A stretch of DNA of 64,000 nt from Streptacidiphilus rugosus AM-16 (GCF_000744655.1 NZ_JQMJ01000003.1:558001-622000), one strand, 5' to 3'; shown: positions 43,307-53,404, counted from the stretch's first letter. Program-made: numbers and translations. Notes: generated by a model from the letters alone, not told the origin.

Positions 43307-43338
43307 CTCTCTGGTGCGGAAGGAGGCGGAGCGGGGGT

Positions 43339-43369
43339 GGCGGGCCGGGGCGACTGCGCCCGGCCCGCC
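43339..43369 (-). terminator. Intra-operon hairpin between YcnI and SCO1 genes
   Basis: GGCGGGCCGGG (43339-43349) pairs with CCCGGCCCGCC (43359-43369) around a 9-nt loop. It lies 17 bp past the YcnI stop and may partially terminate transcription or stabilise an mRNA end. Confidence 0.5.
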
Positions 43370-43386
43370 GACGCGGGGTCAGGCCG

Positions 43387-44139
43387 TCACGCGGCGCCCT
43401 GACCGCCCCGTCCGCCACGTCGCCAGCCGAGGAAGCCGAGGGCCACGCCGCCCAGGCCCACGACCACGCCGACCCCGCCCAGCACCCGTGCCGCCGTGTC
43501 GCTGCTGTCGCCGGTGTCGGAGGAGGCCGCGGTCTGCGTGCCGCCGGTGGCGCCCGCGGCGCCCTTCGCGTCCGCGCTGTCGGCGTTCGCACCGGCCGCG
43601 GTCAGGTTGAGCGTCGGCGCCGGGTGCTGCGGCTCGGTGCCGCCGGAGCCCGCCGGGGTGTCGATCCAGCGGACCACGCTGCCGTCGGAGTAGGTCTGCA
43701 GGGTCTTGAACGCCAGCTGCTTGGCGTCCTTGGGGAGCTGACCGAAGTCGACGGTGAAGTCCTGGTATTCACCGGGCGCGATCTTCCCGCCGGTCCAGAC
43801 GATCTCCGAGACCGCCTCGGTGACCGGGCCGTCGTCGGTCTGGATCGGGGTGGCGAGCTTCGTCGTCTTCACCTCGCTGGTCCACCCCGGCACGGACTCG
43901 ACCAGCGCCGAGGCGATCGGGTGGTCGGTCGGGAAGTAGACGTCGACCTTGACGGTCGAGGCGGTGTCCGACTCGTTCGGCACACGGAAGGCGAAGGCCT
44001 GGTCGGCGGCGCCGGCGGCGGCCGAGTCCGGCTGCACCGTCACGTGCGCGCTGGCCGGACCGGCCAGCAGCAGCACCGCGCCCGCGCCGAGCGCGACGGG
44101 GACGGCGAGACGACGAGGGACGCTGATGAGCTTGCGCAT
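43387..44139 (-). CDS. YcnI-type copper-binding membrane protein (DUF1775)
   Basis: This 250-residue protein has a signal peptide ending ASA, leaving a mature N-terminal His (HVTVQPDSAAAGA); this His with a nearby Glu forms the copper site known for YcnI. The YcnI domain runs to about residue 175 (FRVPNESDTASTVKVDVYFP, VPGWTSEV, WTGGKIAPGEYQDF). An Ala/Asp/Ser-rich linker and a C-terminal helix (VLGGVGVVVGLGGVALGFLGW) anchor it with RRGGRGG inside. The start is ATG 44139 behind GAGGAGAG. It is the first gene of the copper set. Confidence 0.92.
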   Translation of the reverse strand: MRKLISVPRRLAVPVALGAGAVLLLAGPASAHVTVQPDSAAAGAADQAFAFRVPNESDTASTVKVDVYFPTDHPIASALVESVPGWTSEVKTTKLATPIQTDDGPVTEAVSEIVWTGGKIAPGEYQDFTVDFGQLPKDAKQLAFKTLQTYSDGSVVRWIDTPAGSGGTEPQHPAPTLNLTAAGANADSADAKGAAGATGGTQTAASSDTGDSSDTAARVLGGVGVVVGLGGVALGFLGWRRGGRGGQGAA

Positions 44140-44233
44140 GGGTGGATCTCTCCTCAAGGAAGACCTGGTGCCGCCTCAGGGCGATGGCCCGGGGCAGGCG
44201 GGAAACGGAGGCCTCCATCTCAAGATCATCCAA

Positions 44234-44249
44234 TGTTTCACGTGAAACA
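44234..44249. promoter_or_regulatory. parS site (ParB-binding centromere)
   Basis: TGTTTCACGTGAAACA is a perfect 16-bp palindrome and contains the GTTTCACGTGAAAC core used by Streptomyces ParB. It lies between two minus-strand genes rather than inside one. In Streptomyces such sites cluster near oriC, which fits the DnaA boxes 7 kb away. Confidence 0.92.
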
Positions 44250-44343
44250 CTTGGCGATCTTGGTCCGGGGCTTCCACGGCAGGGCGCAGGGCCTGTCGCC
44301 GCCCCACCAGGTCCGTACTGCGGACGTGAGAAGAGACGAGCGG

Positions 44344-45150
44344 TCAGGCCGGGAGAGCGCGTGGCGGACCGCGGCGGACCAGCTGGTGCCGGAGCAGCGC
44401 CCGGCCGGGCAGCCGCCAGTCCTGCGCCCTTCGGCGGGGCGCGGAACCCGAGGCGTCCCCGGGCAGGGCGACCAGCGCGAGCAGCAGCCGGAACAGCGTC
44501 CGCAGCGGCGCGAAGGCCAGCGCGAGCAGCCGGAACAGCGCCTGCTCACCGCGGCGCAGCCACCAGCCCGCGACCAGGGCGGCCAGCAGGTGGCCCAGCA
44601 GCATCAGCGGGCTGAGACCCAGCACCGCCCACGCGCCCCCGTGGGAGACGGTGAGCGAGGAGGGGAGGGAGGCCAGGTAGAGGTGCGGGTCGATGCCCGC
44701 ACGGCTGACGATCTGGGCGGCGGTCGTGCCGGGCGGCAGGTAGAGGTCGCCCGCGCCGGCCGGTCCGCAGATCAGCTTCGCGGCCAGCTGGGTCAGCGGA
44801 TCCGCCGCGGCGGAGGCGCCCCCCATGCCGCTCATGCCACTCATGCCGGGCATCGAGGCCGACATCGCGTCCATGCCGGACCGGCCGAGGTGGAAGAGGG
44901 CGTGCAGGGCGAGCTCGCCGACGGCCAGCCCGGCGGCGATCGCCGGCAGGCCCCGTTCGCGCCCGGCCAGAGCCGTCGCCGCGACCAGCACCAGGACCAG
45001 GCCGATCAGCAGCGTCGGCAGCGGCACCGTGCCGCCGCCCCCGAGCGTGTGCCCGAGTGCGGACACCAGAACGCAGACCGTCGCGAAGGGCAGGGCCCTG
45101 AGCAGGCGAAGGTCCAGGCTGGCGGCGCGCGCGGCGCTGGGGGCGGTCAT
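44344..45150 (-). CDS. Integral membrane protein with Met-rich loop
   Basis: This 268-residue protein has about five hydrophobic helices (LPFATVCVLVSALGHTL, TLLIGLVLVLVAATALAG, LPAIAAGLAVGELALHALFHL, AWAVLGLSPLMLLGHLLAALVAGWW). An external loop carries SGMDAMSASMPGMSGMSGMG, with seven Met, together with a nearby His and a Cys (ICGPAG). Met-rich loops of this sort bind Cu(I) in CopA, CopB and Ctr proteins. The position directly upstream of the copper operon supports a copper role, but the family is uncharacterised to my knowledge. It has a basic, Arg-rich cytosolic C-terminus. Start ATG 45150. Confidence 0.7.
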   Translation of the reverse strand: MTAPSAARAASLDLRLLRALPFATVCVLVSALGHTLGGGGTVPLPTLLIGLVLVLVAATALAGRERGLPAIAAGLAVGELALHALFHLGRSGMDAMSASMPGMSGMSGMGGASAAADPLTQLAAKLICGPAGAGDLYLPPGTTAAQIVSRAGIDPHLYLASLPSSLTVSHGGAWAVLGLSPLMLLGHLLAALVAGWWLRRGEQALFRLLALAFAPLRTLFRLLLALVALPGDASGSAPRRRAQDWRLPGRALLRHQLVRRGPPRALPA

Positions 45151-45427
45151 GACGCCCGCCAGTCTCTCAGAGGGGTGCTCGACGAGGACTCGCGGGGGAG
45201 GAAATGACCGGAGTTTCCGGTTTCCGCGTCCGCCGAGGAGCGCTCGAGCGCGCCCGCACGCCCCGGCGTGCGCCCACCGGAGCCCGCCCGCCCCCGCGCG
45301 ACCCGATCAGCTCCCCCGCCCCCGCGTATCCGCCAAGAGAGCGACAAGATCCGAGCGAAGCGGTTCGTTCCTGTGCGGCTCGGCAATACCTACTGGTATG
45401 TGGCGGCACAGCCAGGAGGAGCCTTCC

Positions 45428-45958
45428 GTGGACATCTGGTGGTCTCTGCACCTCCGGCGTGAGCCGGCGAGTGTGCCGCTCGCCCGCCGCGTCCTGCTCG
45501 GCACCATGGCCACCGTCGGCGTCGACCCCGAGATCTCCTACGAGGTCGGCATCGCGCTGACCGAGGCCTGCGCGAACGCCGTCGAGCACGCCGCTCCGGG
45601 CGCGGCCGGCAGCGAGGACGACGGCTTCCACGTGACCGCCACCATCGAGGGCGACCGGCTGCGCATCGAGGTCACCGACTCGGGACCCGGCTTCGCCCCC
45701 CGCGTGCGAAGGGAGCGGACCGCCAGGTCGGGCCGCCGTCCCGAGCCCGCCGAGCGCCCCGAGCGTCCCGAGCGGACCGTTCCCCGGCGTGCCGCGGTCG
45801 TCACCGCCGACCCCTCCGCCGAGAGCGGTCGAGGCCTCTTCCTGATCCGCGCACTGGCCGATCACGTGCAGTTCCGCAACCATCCGCGACGGGGTGCGGT
45901 CGTCTCCTTCGACAAACTGCTCACCTACCAGGACCGGCCGCTTGCCCGCGCCTCCTGA
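45428..45958 (+). CDS. Anti-sigma/RsbW-type HATPase protein
   Basis: This 176-residue GHKL ATPase-fold protein is of the serine kinase anti-sigma type. The N box is EACANAVEHAAPG, the G1 box DSGPGFAP, and the G2 box ESGRGLFLIRAL. A basic/Pro/Glu-rich insert of about 40 residues (RRERTARSGRRPEPAERP...) separates G1 and G2 and is unusual. Such proteins phosphorylate anti-anti-sigma factors or hold sigma factors; Streptomyces has many. Start is GTG 45428 with AGGAGGAG 7 bp upstream; an ATG at 45398 lacks a comparable site. Confidence 0.88.
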   Translation: MDIWWSLHLRREPASVPLARRVLLGTMATVGVDPEISYEVGIALTEACANAVEHAAPGAAGSEDDGFHVTATIEGDRLRIEVTDSGPGFAPRVRRERTARSGRRPEPAERPERPERTVPRRAAVVTADPSAESGRGLFLIRALADHVQFRNHPRRGAVVSFDKLLTYQDRPLARAS

Positions 45959-45990
45959 CCGCGCCGCCGCGGAGCCCGTCCCGACCGGGC

Positions 45991-46021
45991 TTGACTCTCA
46001 CGTGACGTGAGGCCGCAGGCT
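45991..46021 (+). promoter_or_regulatory. tipA-type promoter with MerR operator
   Basis: -35 TTGACT (45991-45996) and -10 CAGGCT (46016-46021) are 19 bp apart, the long spacing of MerR-controlled promoters. Between them is the perfect 7-1-7 inverted repeat CTCACGT-G-ACGTGAG (45997-46011), nearly the same as the classic tipA operator. The downstream TipAL protein should activate it by DNA distortion, so the gene is expected to be autoregulated. Confidence 0.88.
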
Positions 46022-46051
46022 GGGTGACACGAGGGAGAGGAAAGGGCCCCC

Positions 46052-46819
46052 ATGAGTTACTCGGTCGGTCAGGTCTCGCGGTTCGCCAAGGTGACCGTGC
46101 GCACCCTGCACCACTACGACGAGATCAAACTGCTCAGCCCCCGTGGCCGCACGCCGTCCGGCTACCGCCGTTACGACGACGCGGACCTGGACCGGCTGCA
46201 GCAGATCCTCTTCTACCGGGAACTCGGCTTCTCCCTCGACGACATCGCGTCCATCCTGGACGACTCGGACGTCAGCCCCAGTGAGCACCTGCGCCGCCAG
46301 CACCGGTTGCTCACCGAGCGGATCGAACGACTCAAGGAGATGGCCGCGTCCGTGGAACACGCACTGGAGGCGAGGAAGATGGGGATCCAACTGACCCCGG
46401 AGGAGAAGTTCGAGGTCTTCGGCGAGGGATACGTCGACTACGAGGACGAGGCGCAGGAACGCTGGGGCGAGACCGACGCCTGGAAGCAGTCGCAGAAGCG
46501 CGCCTCGAAGTACACCAAGGCGGACTGGGTCGAGATCAAGGCCGCGGCCGACGAGCTGGACCGCAGGATCGGCGCGGCGGTGCGCGGCGGCGTCGCCGCC
46601 GACAGCGAGGAGGCCATGCAGCTCGCCGAGGACCACCGGCTGCACATCGGGCACTGGTTCTACGACTGCTCGCACGCGATGCACCGCTGCATGGGCGAGA
46701 TGTACATGGCGGACCCGCGGTTCACCGAGTACTACGAGAAGATCGTGCCCGGCGGCGCCGCCTGGTTCCGTACCGCCGTGGTGGCCAACGCCGACCGGGC
46801 CGAGGCCGCGCAGGCCTGA
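46052..46819 (+). CDS. tipA: TipAL-type MerR regulator, thiopeptide-binding
   Basis: This 255-residue protein has an N-terminal MerR winged helix (SVGQVSRFAKVTVRTLHHYDEIKLL), a dimerisation coiled coil (about residues 75-110), and a C-terminal TipAS domain of about 140 residues (GEGYVDYEDEAQERWG ... AMHRCMGEMYMADPRF). In the known TipAL the TipAS domain binds thiostrepton-class thiopeptides and a Cys can form a covalent bond; candidate cysteines are in YDCSHAMHRCMG. It activates multidrug defence. An internal start producing TipAS alone is known in S. lividans; candidate internal Met codons exist near residue 110. The operator upstream confirms autoregulation. Confidence 0.93.
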   Translation: MSYSVGQVSRFAKVTVRTLHHYDEIKLLSPRGRTPSGYRRYDDADLDRLQQILFYRELGFSLDDIASILDDSDVSPSEHLRRQHRLLTERIERLKEMAASVEHALEARKMGIQLTPEEKFEVFGEGYVDYEDEAQERWGETDAWKQSQKRASKYTKADWVEIKAAADELDRRIGAAVRGGVAADSEEAMQLAEDHRLHIGHWFYDCSHAMHRCMGEMYMADPRFTEYYEKIVPGGAAWFRTAVVANADRAEAAQA

Positions 46820-46841
46820 CCGCCGGTCGCCGGATCCCTGC

Positions 46842-46876
46842 GGAGGGCGTTCACGCCGCGCGCGTGAACGCCCTCC
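46842..46876. terminator. Hairpin terminator between tipA and GlxA-type gene
   Basis: GGAGGGCGTTCACGC (46842-46856), loop CGCGC, and the exact complement (46862-46876). It overlaps the last eight codons of the minus-strand regulator, so it serves both convergent genes. Confidence 0.8.
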
Positions 46877-47852
46877 GGTATGCCGTGGGAGTGGTCCGCA
46901 TCGCGCGGACGAAGTGGTGGCGGTAGGTGGCCGCGCTGTCGAACCCGACGGCCGCGGCGACCTCGTCGATCGGCGCCTCACCCGACTCCAGCAGCGGCAG
47001 GCTCGCGGCGACCCGCTGCGCGATCACCCAGCGGATCGGGCTGGTGCCGTTGCGCCGGGTGAAGTGACGCAGGTAGGAGCGCTCGGACATGCGCGCCGCG
47101 CGGGCGAGTGCGGGGACGGTCAGCGGCTCGCCGAGCCGGTCCATCGCCCAGGCCATCGACCGCGCCACGCCGTCCTCGTCCTCCCGCACCGGCCGCACCG
47201 CGGCCTCGATGAACTGCGCCTGCCCGCCCTCGCGGTGCGGCGGCACGACGAACCGCCGGGCCACGGTGTTGGCGACGAGCGCGCCGTGGTCGGAGCGGAC
47301 CAGGTAGAGGCACAGGTCGATCCCCGCGGCGCTGCCCGCGCTGGTGAGCACGTCCCCGTTGTCGACGTAGAGCACGTCGGGGTCGACCTCGATCTCCGGA
47401 TGGCGCTCGGCCAGCAGTGCCGAGTAGCGCCAGTGCGTCGTGGCCCGACGTCCCGTCAGCACCCCGGCGGCGGCCAGCGCGAAGGCCCCGGAGCAGATCG
47501 ACACCAGTCGCGCCCCGCGCGCGTGCGCGTCCCGGAGGGCCGCCACCAGCGCCGGGGACACCTCGCCCCCGGCGTTCGGCACGCCGGTCACGATGACGGT
47601 GTCGGCGGCGGCGAGTGCGTCCAGGCCGTGCTCGGCCCTCATGGTGAAGCCGCCGACCACCCGCAGATCCCGTCCCGGCTGCTCGGCGCAGACCTTCAGC
47701 TCGTACCAGGGCAGCTCCCCGAGCTCCGGTCGGTGCAGCGCGAACACCTCGACGACGACGCCCAGTTCGAAGGGCGCCATGCCGTCGAAGGCGAGCACCG
47801 CGACGGTGTGGGCGGGCGTCGGGCGGGGGCCGAGAGCGAGGTCCAAGGTCAT
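46851..47852 (-). CDS. GlxA-family AraC-type regulator (DJ-1/PfpI domain fusion)
   Basis: This 333-residue regulator has an N-terminal DJ-1/PfpI-like domain (about residues 15-190; VAVLAFDGMAPFELGVVVEVF, and the nucleophile-elbow region SICSGAFALAAAG) and a C-terminal AraC double helix-turn-helix (about 225-330; ARAARMSERSYLRHFTRRNGTSPIRWV, VAAAVGFDSAATYRHHFVRA). The DJ-1 domain keeps the elbow Cys but acts as a ligand sensor in known GlxA homologues. The target genes and ligand are unknown. Start ATG 47852. Related regulators include AdpA; here length is shorter than AdpA (about 400), so it is not AdpA itself. Confidence 0.92.
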   Translation of the reverse strand: MTLDLALGPRPTPAHTVAVLAFDGMAPFELGVVVEVFALHRPELGELPWYELKVCAEQPGRDLRVVGGFTMRAEHGLDALAAADTVIVTGVPNAGGEVSPALVAALRDAHARGARLVSICSGAFALAAAGVLTGRRATTHWRYSALLAERHPEIEVDPDVLYVDNGDVLTSAGSAAGIDLCLYLVRSDHGALVANTVARRFVVPPHREGGQAQFIEAAVRPVREDEDGVARSMAWAMDRLGEPLTVPALARAARMSERSYLRHFTRRNGTSPIRWVIAQRVAASLPLLESGEAPIDEVAAAVGFDSAATYRHHFVRAMRTTPTAYRRAFTRAA

Positions 47853-48028
47853 GGCGAGATCTTAGCGGGGCAGGATTTTTCCGCCATCCCGAAAATCTTC
47901 TGATTCACCTGCAACCCCCGCCGGGGATGCGCGTCTATGGAGACGAGAGAGCGGGAAGCGCCCGAAGAACCGGGCGCCCCGCCTCGGCCGAAAAACCCGA
48001 ACGACCGTCACCCTGGGGGGACTCCGTC

Positions 48029-48530
48029 ATGAAGTTGCGCCTTTCGTCCCGGTTCGCGAAGTTCGCCACCGTCGCCGCGACCGCTCTCGGCCTCGCCGCC
48101 GGCGCGACCGGCACCGCCGACGCCGCAGCCGTCTCGCCCTGGCTGACGGGCAGCCAGATGCCGCAGGCCGCCGCCTTCCACTGGCAGGCCCAGCCGCAAG
48201 GCCAAGGCCGCCCTCGCGCGGATCGAGGCCGACTACGCCCACTGCACCGCCGAGCTGGACCGCTTCTCCGACCTGGACACCGGCAAGCGCGTCCACGCCC
48301 GTGTCGACCGCACCGCCTGGCTCCCCGGCGGCGTCGCCTACCGCGTCGAGATCCGCAACAACCTCGGTCGTCCCGCCGACCTGCCCGACCTCCCCTCCGA
48401 CGCCCAGGAGCTCTTCGTCCAGCGCGGCGCCACCATCTCCTACATCGCCCTCGACGGCGCCAACCCCCGTATCGACGCCGTCAACGGCTCGCTGCAGGTC
48501 CTCAAGACCATGGCCGCCCGCCTGGGCTGA
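48029..48530 (+). pseudogene. Secreted protein of unknown function, frameshifted near 48195
   Basis: The 5' part (ATG 48029) encodes a signal peptide, KLRLSSRFAKFATVAATALG...TADA, then AAAVSPWLTGSQMPQAAAFHWQAQ. After about 48195 protein-like sequence continues only in the +1 frame: KAKAALARIEADYAHCTAELDR, TAWLPGGVAYRVEIRNNLGRP, QELFVQRGATISYIALDG, ending LQVLKTMAARLG at 48530. Frame repair gives about 166 residues. One extra base or two missing bases between 48190 and 48205 explains it. I do not know the family. It could be a sequencing error, since both halves look well preserved. A strong terminator follows directly. Confidence 0.7.
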
Positions 48531-48540
48531 GCCGTACGCA

Positions 48541-48575
48541 CGAAGGGCGGGCGACCACCGGTCGCCCGCCCTTCG
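48541..48575. terminator. Hairpin terminator between frameshifted gene and aminopeptidase
   Basis: CGAAGGGCGGGCGACC (48541-48556), loop ACC, and the exact complement (48560-48575): a 16-bp stem serving both converging genes. It supports transcription of the upstream frameshifted gene. Confidence 0.88.
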
Positions 48576-48595
48576 CGGTCCTGCTCCTGCTCAGG

Positions 48596-50071
<1,476 letters not shown>

Positions 50072-50266
50072 GCTGTGTCGCCTCCTCGTGGTACGGGGGA
50101 ACCGCGCCCTGTCAGGGGTGTTCCGGGCATGCGGTCCGTACAAGGGTACGGGGCAAGACCGTTTGCACGACAGAGCCAGGTGCGGTTCAGGGCGTCGCGC
50201 TTCGCGAGGGCGGGCGACTCGCACGCACCAGGGGCGCCCCGCGCCCCTGGAGGTGCAACCGGCTCG

Positions 50267-51544
50267 TCAGTCGAAGCGTGCGGCGAGGAGGACGATGTCG
50301 TCGCCGCCCGGGGACGGGGCCTTCGCGCCGACGCAGGTTTCCAGGAGGTAGTCGCAGAAACGTTCCGGGTCCTGGCGGACCTCCCGCGGCGCCTCCGCCG
50401 CGGCCGCGCGGAGGCGGGCCTGGCCGGAGTGGAGGCTGGAGCCGCAGCGTCGGGCCAGACCGTCGGTGTAGAGCAGCAGCACGTCGCCGCGGTCCGCCCG
50501 CAGTTCGACACCCGGTGCTTCCCAGCAGCTCAGCATGCCCAGCGGCGCGCTCAGCGAGGTCTCCACGAAGGAGGCCCCGAACGAGGTCACCAGCAGCGGG
50601 GGACACTGCCCGGCCCCCGCCAGGGACAGTCGCCGGGCGCCCGGTTCGACGTAGGCGTACAGCGCCGTCGCCGTGCGGGCCGGTTCCGTGCTCTTCAGCA
50701 GCAGTTCGAGATCGCCCAGGACGGCGACCGGATCCTCGCCCTCCAGCACCGCGTACGCGCGGAGCGCGGCCCGCAGCCGGCCCATCGCGGCCGCGGAGTC
50801 CGCGCCGCCGCCGGTGACGCTGCCGACGCTGAGGGCCAGTGCGCCCTCCGGCAGGGAGATCGCGTCGTACCAGTCGCAGCCGCCCGCGCCGTCGAGGCCG
50901 GCGGCGATGCAGCGCGCGGCCAGCGCCATGCCGGTGGGCCGGGGCAGGCCGCTCGGCAGGAGCCCGCGCCGCAGCGCGTCCGCGGTGCGCTGCAGGCGGT
51001 CCCTTTCGACCTCCTTGGCCAGCAGGCGTGCGGCCGAGGCGCAGTAGAGGCCGGCCAGGCGCTGCTCGCGCTCGGTCGGCTGCGCGGGGGTGTCGTAGAA
51101 CCAGACCACCGAGCCGAGGTCGGCCAGCGGCTGGGCGTAGGAGGCGCCGATGCCGAGCTGGCCGGCCACCTCCTGGAAGCGGTCGCCGGTGGGCTCGCCC
51201 CCGGAGGGACGCAGCACCTGGGCGGTGGGGACGGTCTCCAGCGCGCCGAGGGCGGCGTGGTCGAGGCCGAGGCCGAGCGTGGTGGAGGGGTGCGAGAGCA
51301 TCAGCATGCCGCGGCGCGCGCCGATCAGCGCCGCGCCGTCGGCCAGGACGCCGGCCAGCGCGGCCGCCAGGTCGGGCGCGGAGCTGAGCCGGTCGGTGAG
51401 GTCGTAGAGGGTGGTCAAATCAGCCAGGGGGTCGGCGGAGCGCTCACGGAACGCGCTGATGTTGTCTCCGCTGATCGTTTCCGCAGGGCTCGTGGGCGCG
51501 GGGAGGCCGAGGGCCGTCTGAGCGGCCGCCTGGGGCTCAGCCAT
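50267..51544 (-). CDS. GAF-SpoIIE (PP2C-type) phosphatase, altered metal site
   Basis: This 425-residue cytosolic protein has an N-terminal GAF-like domain (about residues 40-185; LYDLTDRLSSAPDLAAALAGVL ...) and a C-terminal SpoIIE phosphatase domain (about 200-425). It would dephosphorylate an anti-anti-sigma factor. The motifs CDWYD, LLLYTDGL and GGDDIVLLAAR are kept. The usual VGDVxGHG motif reads VGSVTGGG, so a metal-ligand Asp is Ser; activity may be reduced or metal binding altered. Start ATG 51544 is used; GTG 51553 is three codons upstream. The 212 bp upstream (51545-51756) are AT-rich for this genome and hold no gene. Confidence 0.88.
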   Translation of the reverse strand: MAEPQAAAQTALGLPAPTSPAETISGDNISAFRERSADPLADLTTLYDLTDRLSSAPDLAAALAGVLADGAALIGARRGMLMLSHPSTTLGLGLDHAALGALETVPTAQVLRPSGGEPTGDRFQEVAGQLGIGASYAQPLADLGSVVWFYDTPAQPTEREQRLAGLYCASAARLLAKEVERDRLQRTADALRRGLLPSGLPRPTGMALAARCIAAGLDGAGGCDWYDAISLPEGALALSVGSVTGGGADSAAAMGRLRAALRAYAVLEGEDPVAVLGDLELLLKSTEPARTATALYAYVEPGARRLSLAGAGQCPPLLVTSFGASFVETSLSAPLGMLSCWEAPGVELRADRGDVLLLYTDGLARRCGSSLHSGQARLRAAAAEAPREVRQDPERFCDYLLETCVGAKAPSPGGDDIVLLAARFD

Positions 51545-51756
51545 GGTCCGCACCTGCGATAACTACAAAGAGTGATGCTGGATTCTTACTATATTGTCTG
51601 AATTGAATCACTATGCACCCCCATGTCATGCCATACGGCAATTAATGAGTCTCTTCTACACACACCGATCGGGTGATGTCCAGAACTGTCCGCTGCCACG
51701 TGGTTGGTGTCTTTGCCCGAATATTTGGCCGAAAAACATCGGTGCGACTGATCGTT

Positions 51757-52422
51757 TCAGCGATCGATTACGGGCACCGTCCGTCGTCCGCGGAGCGCCC
51801 TGGACACCTCCCGGCGGCCCCGGAGCCCGCGCCCCGGCTGCGCCCTGGGCGCTTCGAGCGCGACCGGTACGACCTTCGGTCCGGCGCGCATCAGATCGAT
51901 GATCATTCCGGTCAACGCGCCGGCTCCCCCGGCCGGCGGTCGCGTCGCCGCGAAGGCCGCGCTGCTCACGCAGAACTCCCCGGTGAGCACCCCCGCCGCG
52001 GTGAAGCCCGCCCGCGCCAGTCCCCGCTGCTCGCGCCGGGCCGCCGCGTCCCCGCGCCCGGTGCCCACCGCGACCGCCGCGTCGGCCGCGCCCGCCGCGA
52101 CCGGGGCCAGCAGCACGAACGCCTCCTCCACGGCCGGGCCCCGGCCCGCGTCGACGAAGAGCAGCGGCAGGGGTGCGTATCCGGCCAGCTCCGCCTCGTC
52201 GTGCAGCAGGACCGCGCCGCTGTCCGCGGCGACGCGACGGGTCGAGTCGGTGGACCCGGCCTCCAGCACCAGAACCGCCCGAATGGCGGGCAGCGCGCGG
52301 GCCGCGAGCACGGTGAGGGCGATCCGGGCCGCGTCGTTGCGCGCACGGATCACGACCGCCGCTTCGGGAGCGGGAATTGATGTGGGGTCAGCCTCGTGGG
52401 CCGACGAGAAATCCGGGTCCAT
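51757..52422 (-). CDS. Glycosyltransferase-like (GT-A fold) protein
   Basis: This 221-residue protein resembles the first half of family 2 glycosyltransferases: VVIRARNDAARIALTVLAA..., then LVLEAGSTDSTRRVAADSGAVLL, and LLFVDAGRG in the place of the DxD site. The catalytic second half is short. It contains neither a signal peptide nor membrane helices. It may be a non-catalytic remnant or a small nucleotide-sugar-binding protein; function is unassigned. Start ATG 52422. It is divergent from the primase-like gene, with a 328-bp space (52423-52750) in which I see no gene. Confidence 0.6.
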   Translation of the reverse strand: MDPDFSSAHEADPTSIPAPEAAVVIRARNDAARIALTVLAARALPAIRAVLVLEAGSTDSTRRVAADSGAVLLHDEAELAGYAPLPLLFVDAGRGPAVEEAFVLLAPVAAGAADAAVAVGTGRGDAAARREQRGLARAGFTAAGVLTGEFCVSSAAFAATRPPAGGAGALTGMIIDLMRAGPKVVPVALEAPRAQPGRGLRGRREVSRALRGRRTVPVIDR

Positions 52423-52750
52423 CCCCGGATCGTACGTTTGCCGACCCCTCTAGCAGAGCCCCCCGTAGCAGGCCGCCGGAATACCCCGAACGGAGGAACC
52501 ATCCTGACTCGCCGTGCGTCATTCCGGACGATGCGTCAGTCTCGTCAGAGAACGTGCTCGTGAGTGCCCTCGGTGGGTAGAGAACCGTTACGGGGCGGCG
52601 CCGCCCAGGCCGATCGGCCGACGGGGCGGGCGCATTCGCCGCCCCCGCACCGCCACCCGCCGGGTCCACGGGCGCGATGGGCGTGGTGCGCTTCTCGTTG
52701 CGCGAGGTCACGTACCGATCCTTGACCGTCACGGAAAGGAACGAGTGCTC

Positions 52751-53404
52751 ATGCGCGGGGTATCAACACTCGTCAGAAACGCCAAGCAGCGGCGGTCGAG
52801 GGCGCAGCTGCTGAACGCGGCCAGGGTCGCCGCGCGCGGCTGGGGTTGGCCGGTGGCGCCCGCGGTCGGGCTCACCGCCGAAGGGGACTGCCGCTGTCCC
52901 AGGATCGACTGCCCGGTTCCCGGGGCCCACCCCCACGACCCCAAGCTGCTCGCCGCCACGACGGACGACCGGATGATCAAGTGGTGGTGGTCCCGCCGTC
53001 CCACGGCGCCGGTGTTGGTGGCGACGGGCTCGCAGGTCTGCGCGCTGAGCCTGCCGGCCGAGGCGGGCGCACGCGTGCTGGACTACTTCGACGCGCTCCG
53101 GGTGCCGACGGGTCCGGTGATCGCCACGCCCACCCGCTACGTCCTGCTCGTCGCGCCCTACTCGCTCCCGGAGTTGGCCGACCTGTTGGTGGCCCAGGAG
53201 TGGGTGCCGAGCAGTCTGCGCTACCACGGTCCAGGCGGCTTCGTCGTGCTGCCGCCCTCGGAGACGGGCGCCGGCGCGCTGCGCTGGATCCGCCGCCCGC
53301 TCTCGGCGCGGCGCACGCCGTGGCTACCGGCGGTGAGCGATCTGGTGGAGGCGCTGGTCGAGGCGAGCATCGCCACGCCCGACGGGGCCACTCTGGCGCC
53401 GTGA
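52751..53404 (+). CDS. Bifunctional DNA primase/polymerase-like protein
   Basis: This 217-residue protein is similar to the N-terminal Prim-Pol domain of phage and plasmid primase/polymerases. The segment ARVAARGWGWPVAPAVGL and CRCPRIDCPVPGAHPHDPKLLAATTD match the opening of the family, with a possible zinc-binding cluster of Cys and His. The later acidic catalytic residues are not clear, so enzymatic activity is doubtful. Streptomyces chromosomes carry short versions like this in a fixed place near the SEC-C gene. ATG 52751 is chosen; GTG 52745, with AAAGGAA five bases before it, is a good alternative adding two residues. Confidence 0.7.
   Translation: MRGVSTLVRNAKQRRSRAQLLNAARVAARGWGWPVAPAVGLTAEGDCRCPRIDCPVPGAHPHDPKLLAATTDDRMIKWWWSRRPTAPVLVATGSQVCALSLPAEAGARVLDYFDALRVPTGPVIATPTRYVLLVAPYSLPELADLLVAQEWVPSSLRYHGPGGFVVLPPSETGAGALRWIRRPLSARRTPWLPAVSDLVEALVEASIATPDGATLAP

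Noticed and set aside
46851-47852. AdpA
   Set aside because: The GlxA-type layout is similar, but length and C-terminus differ from AdpA and nothing in the neighbourhood supports it.
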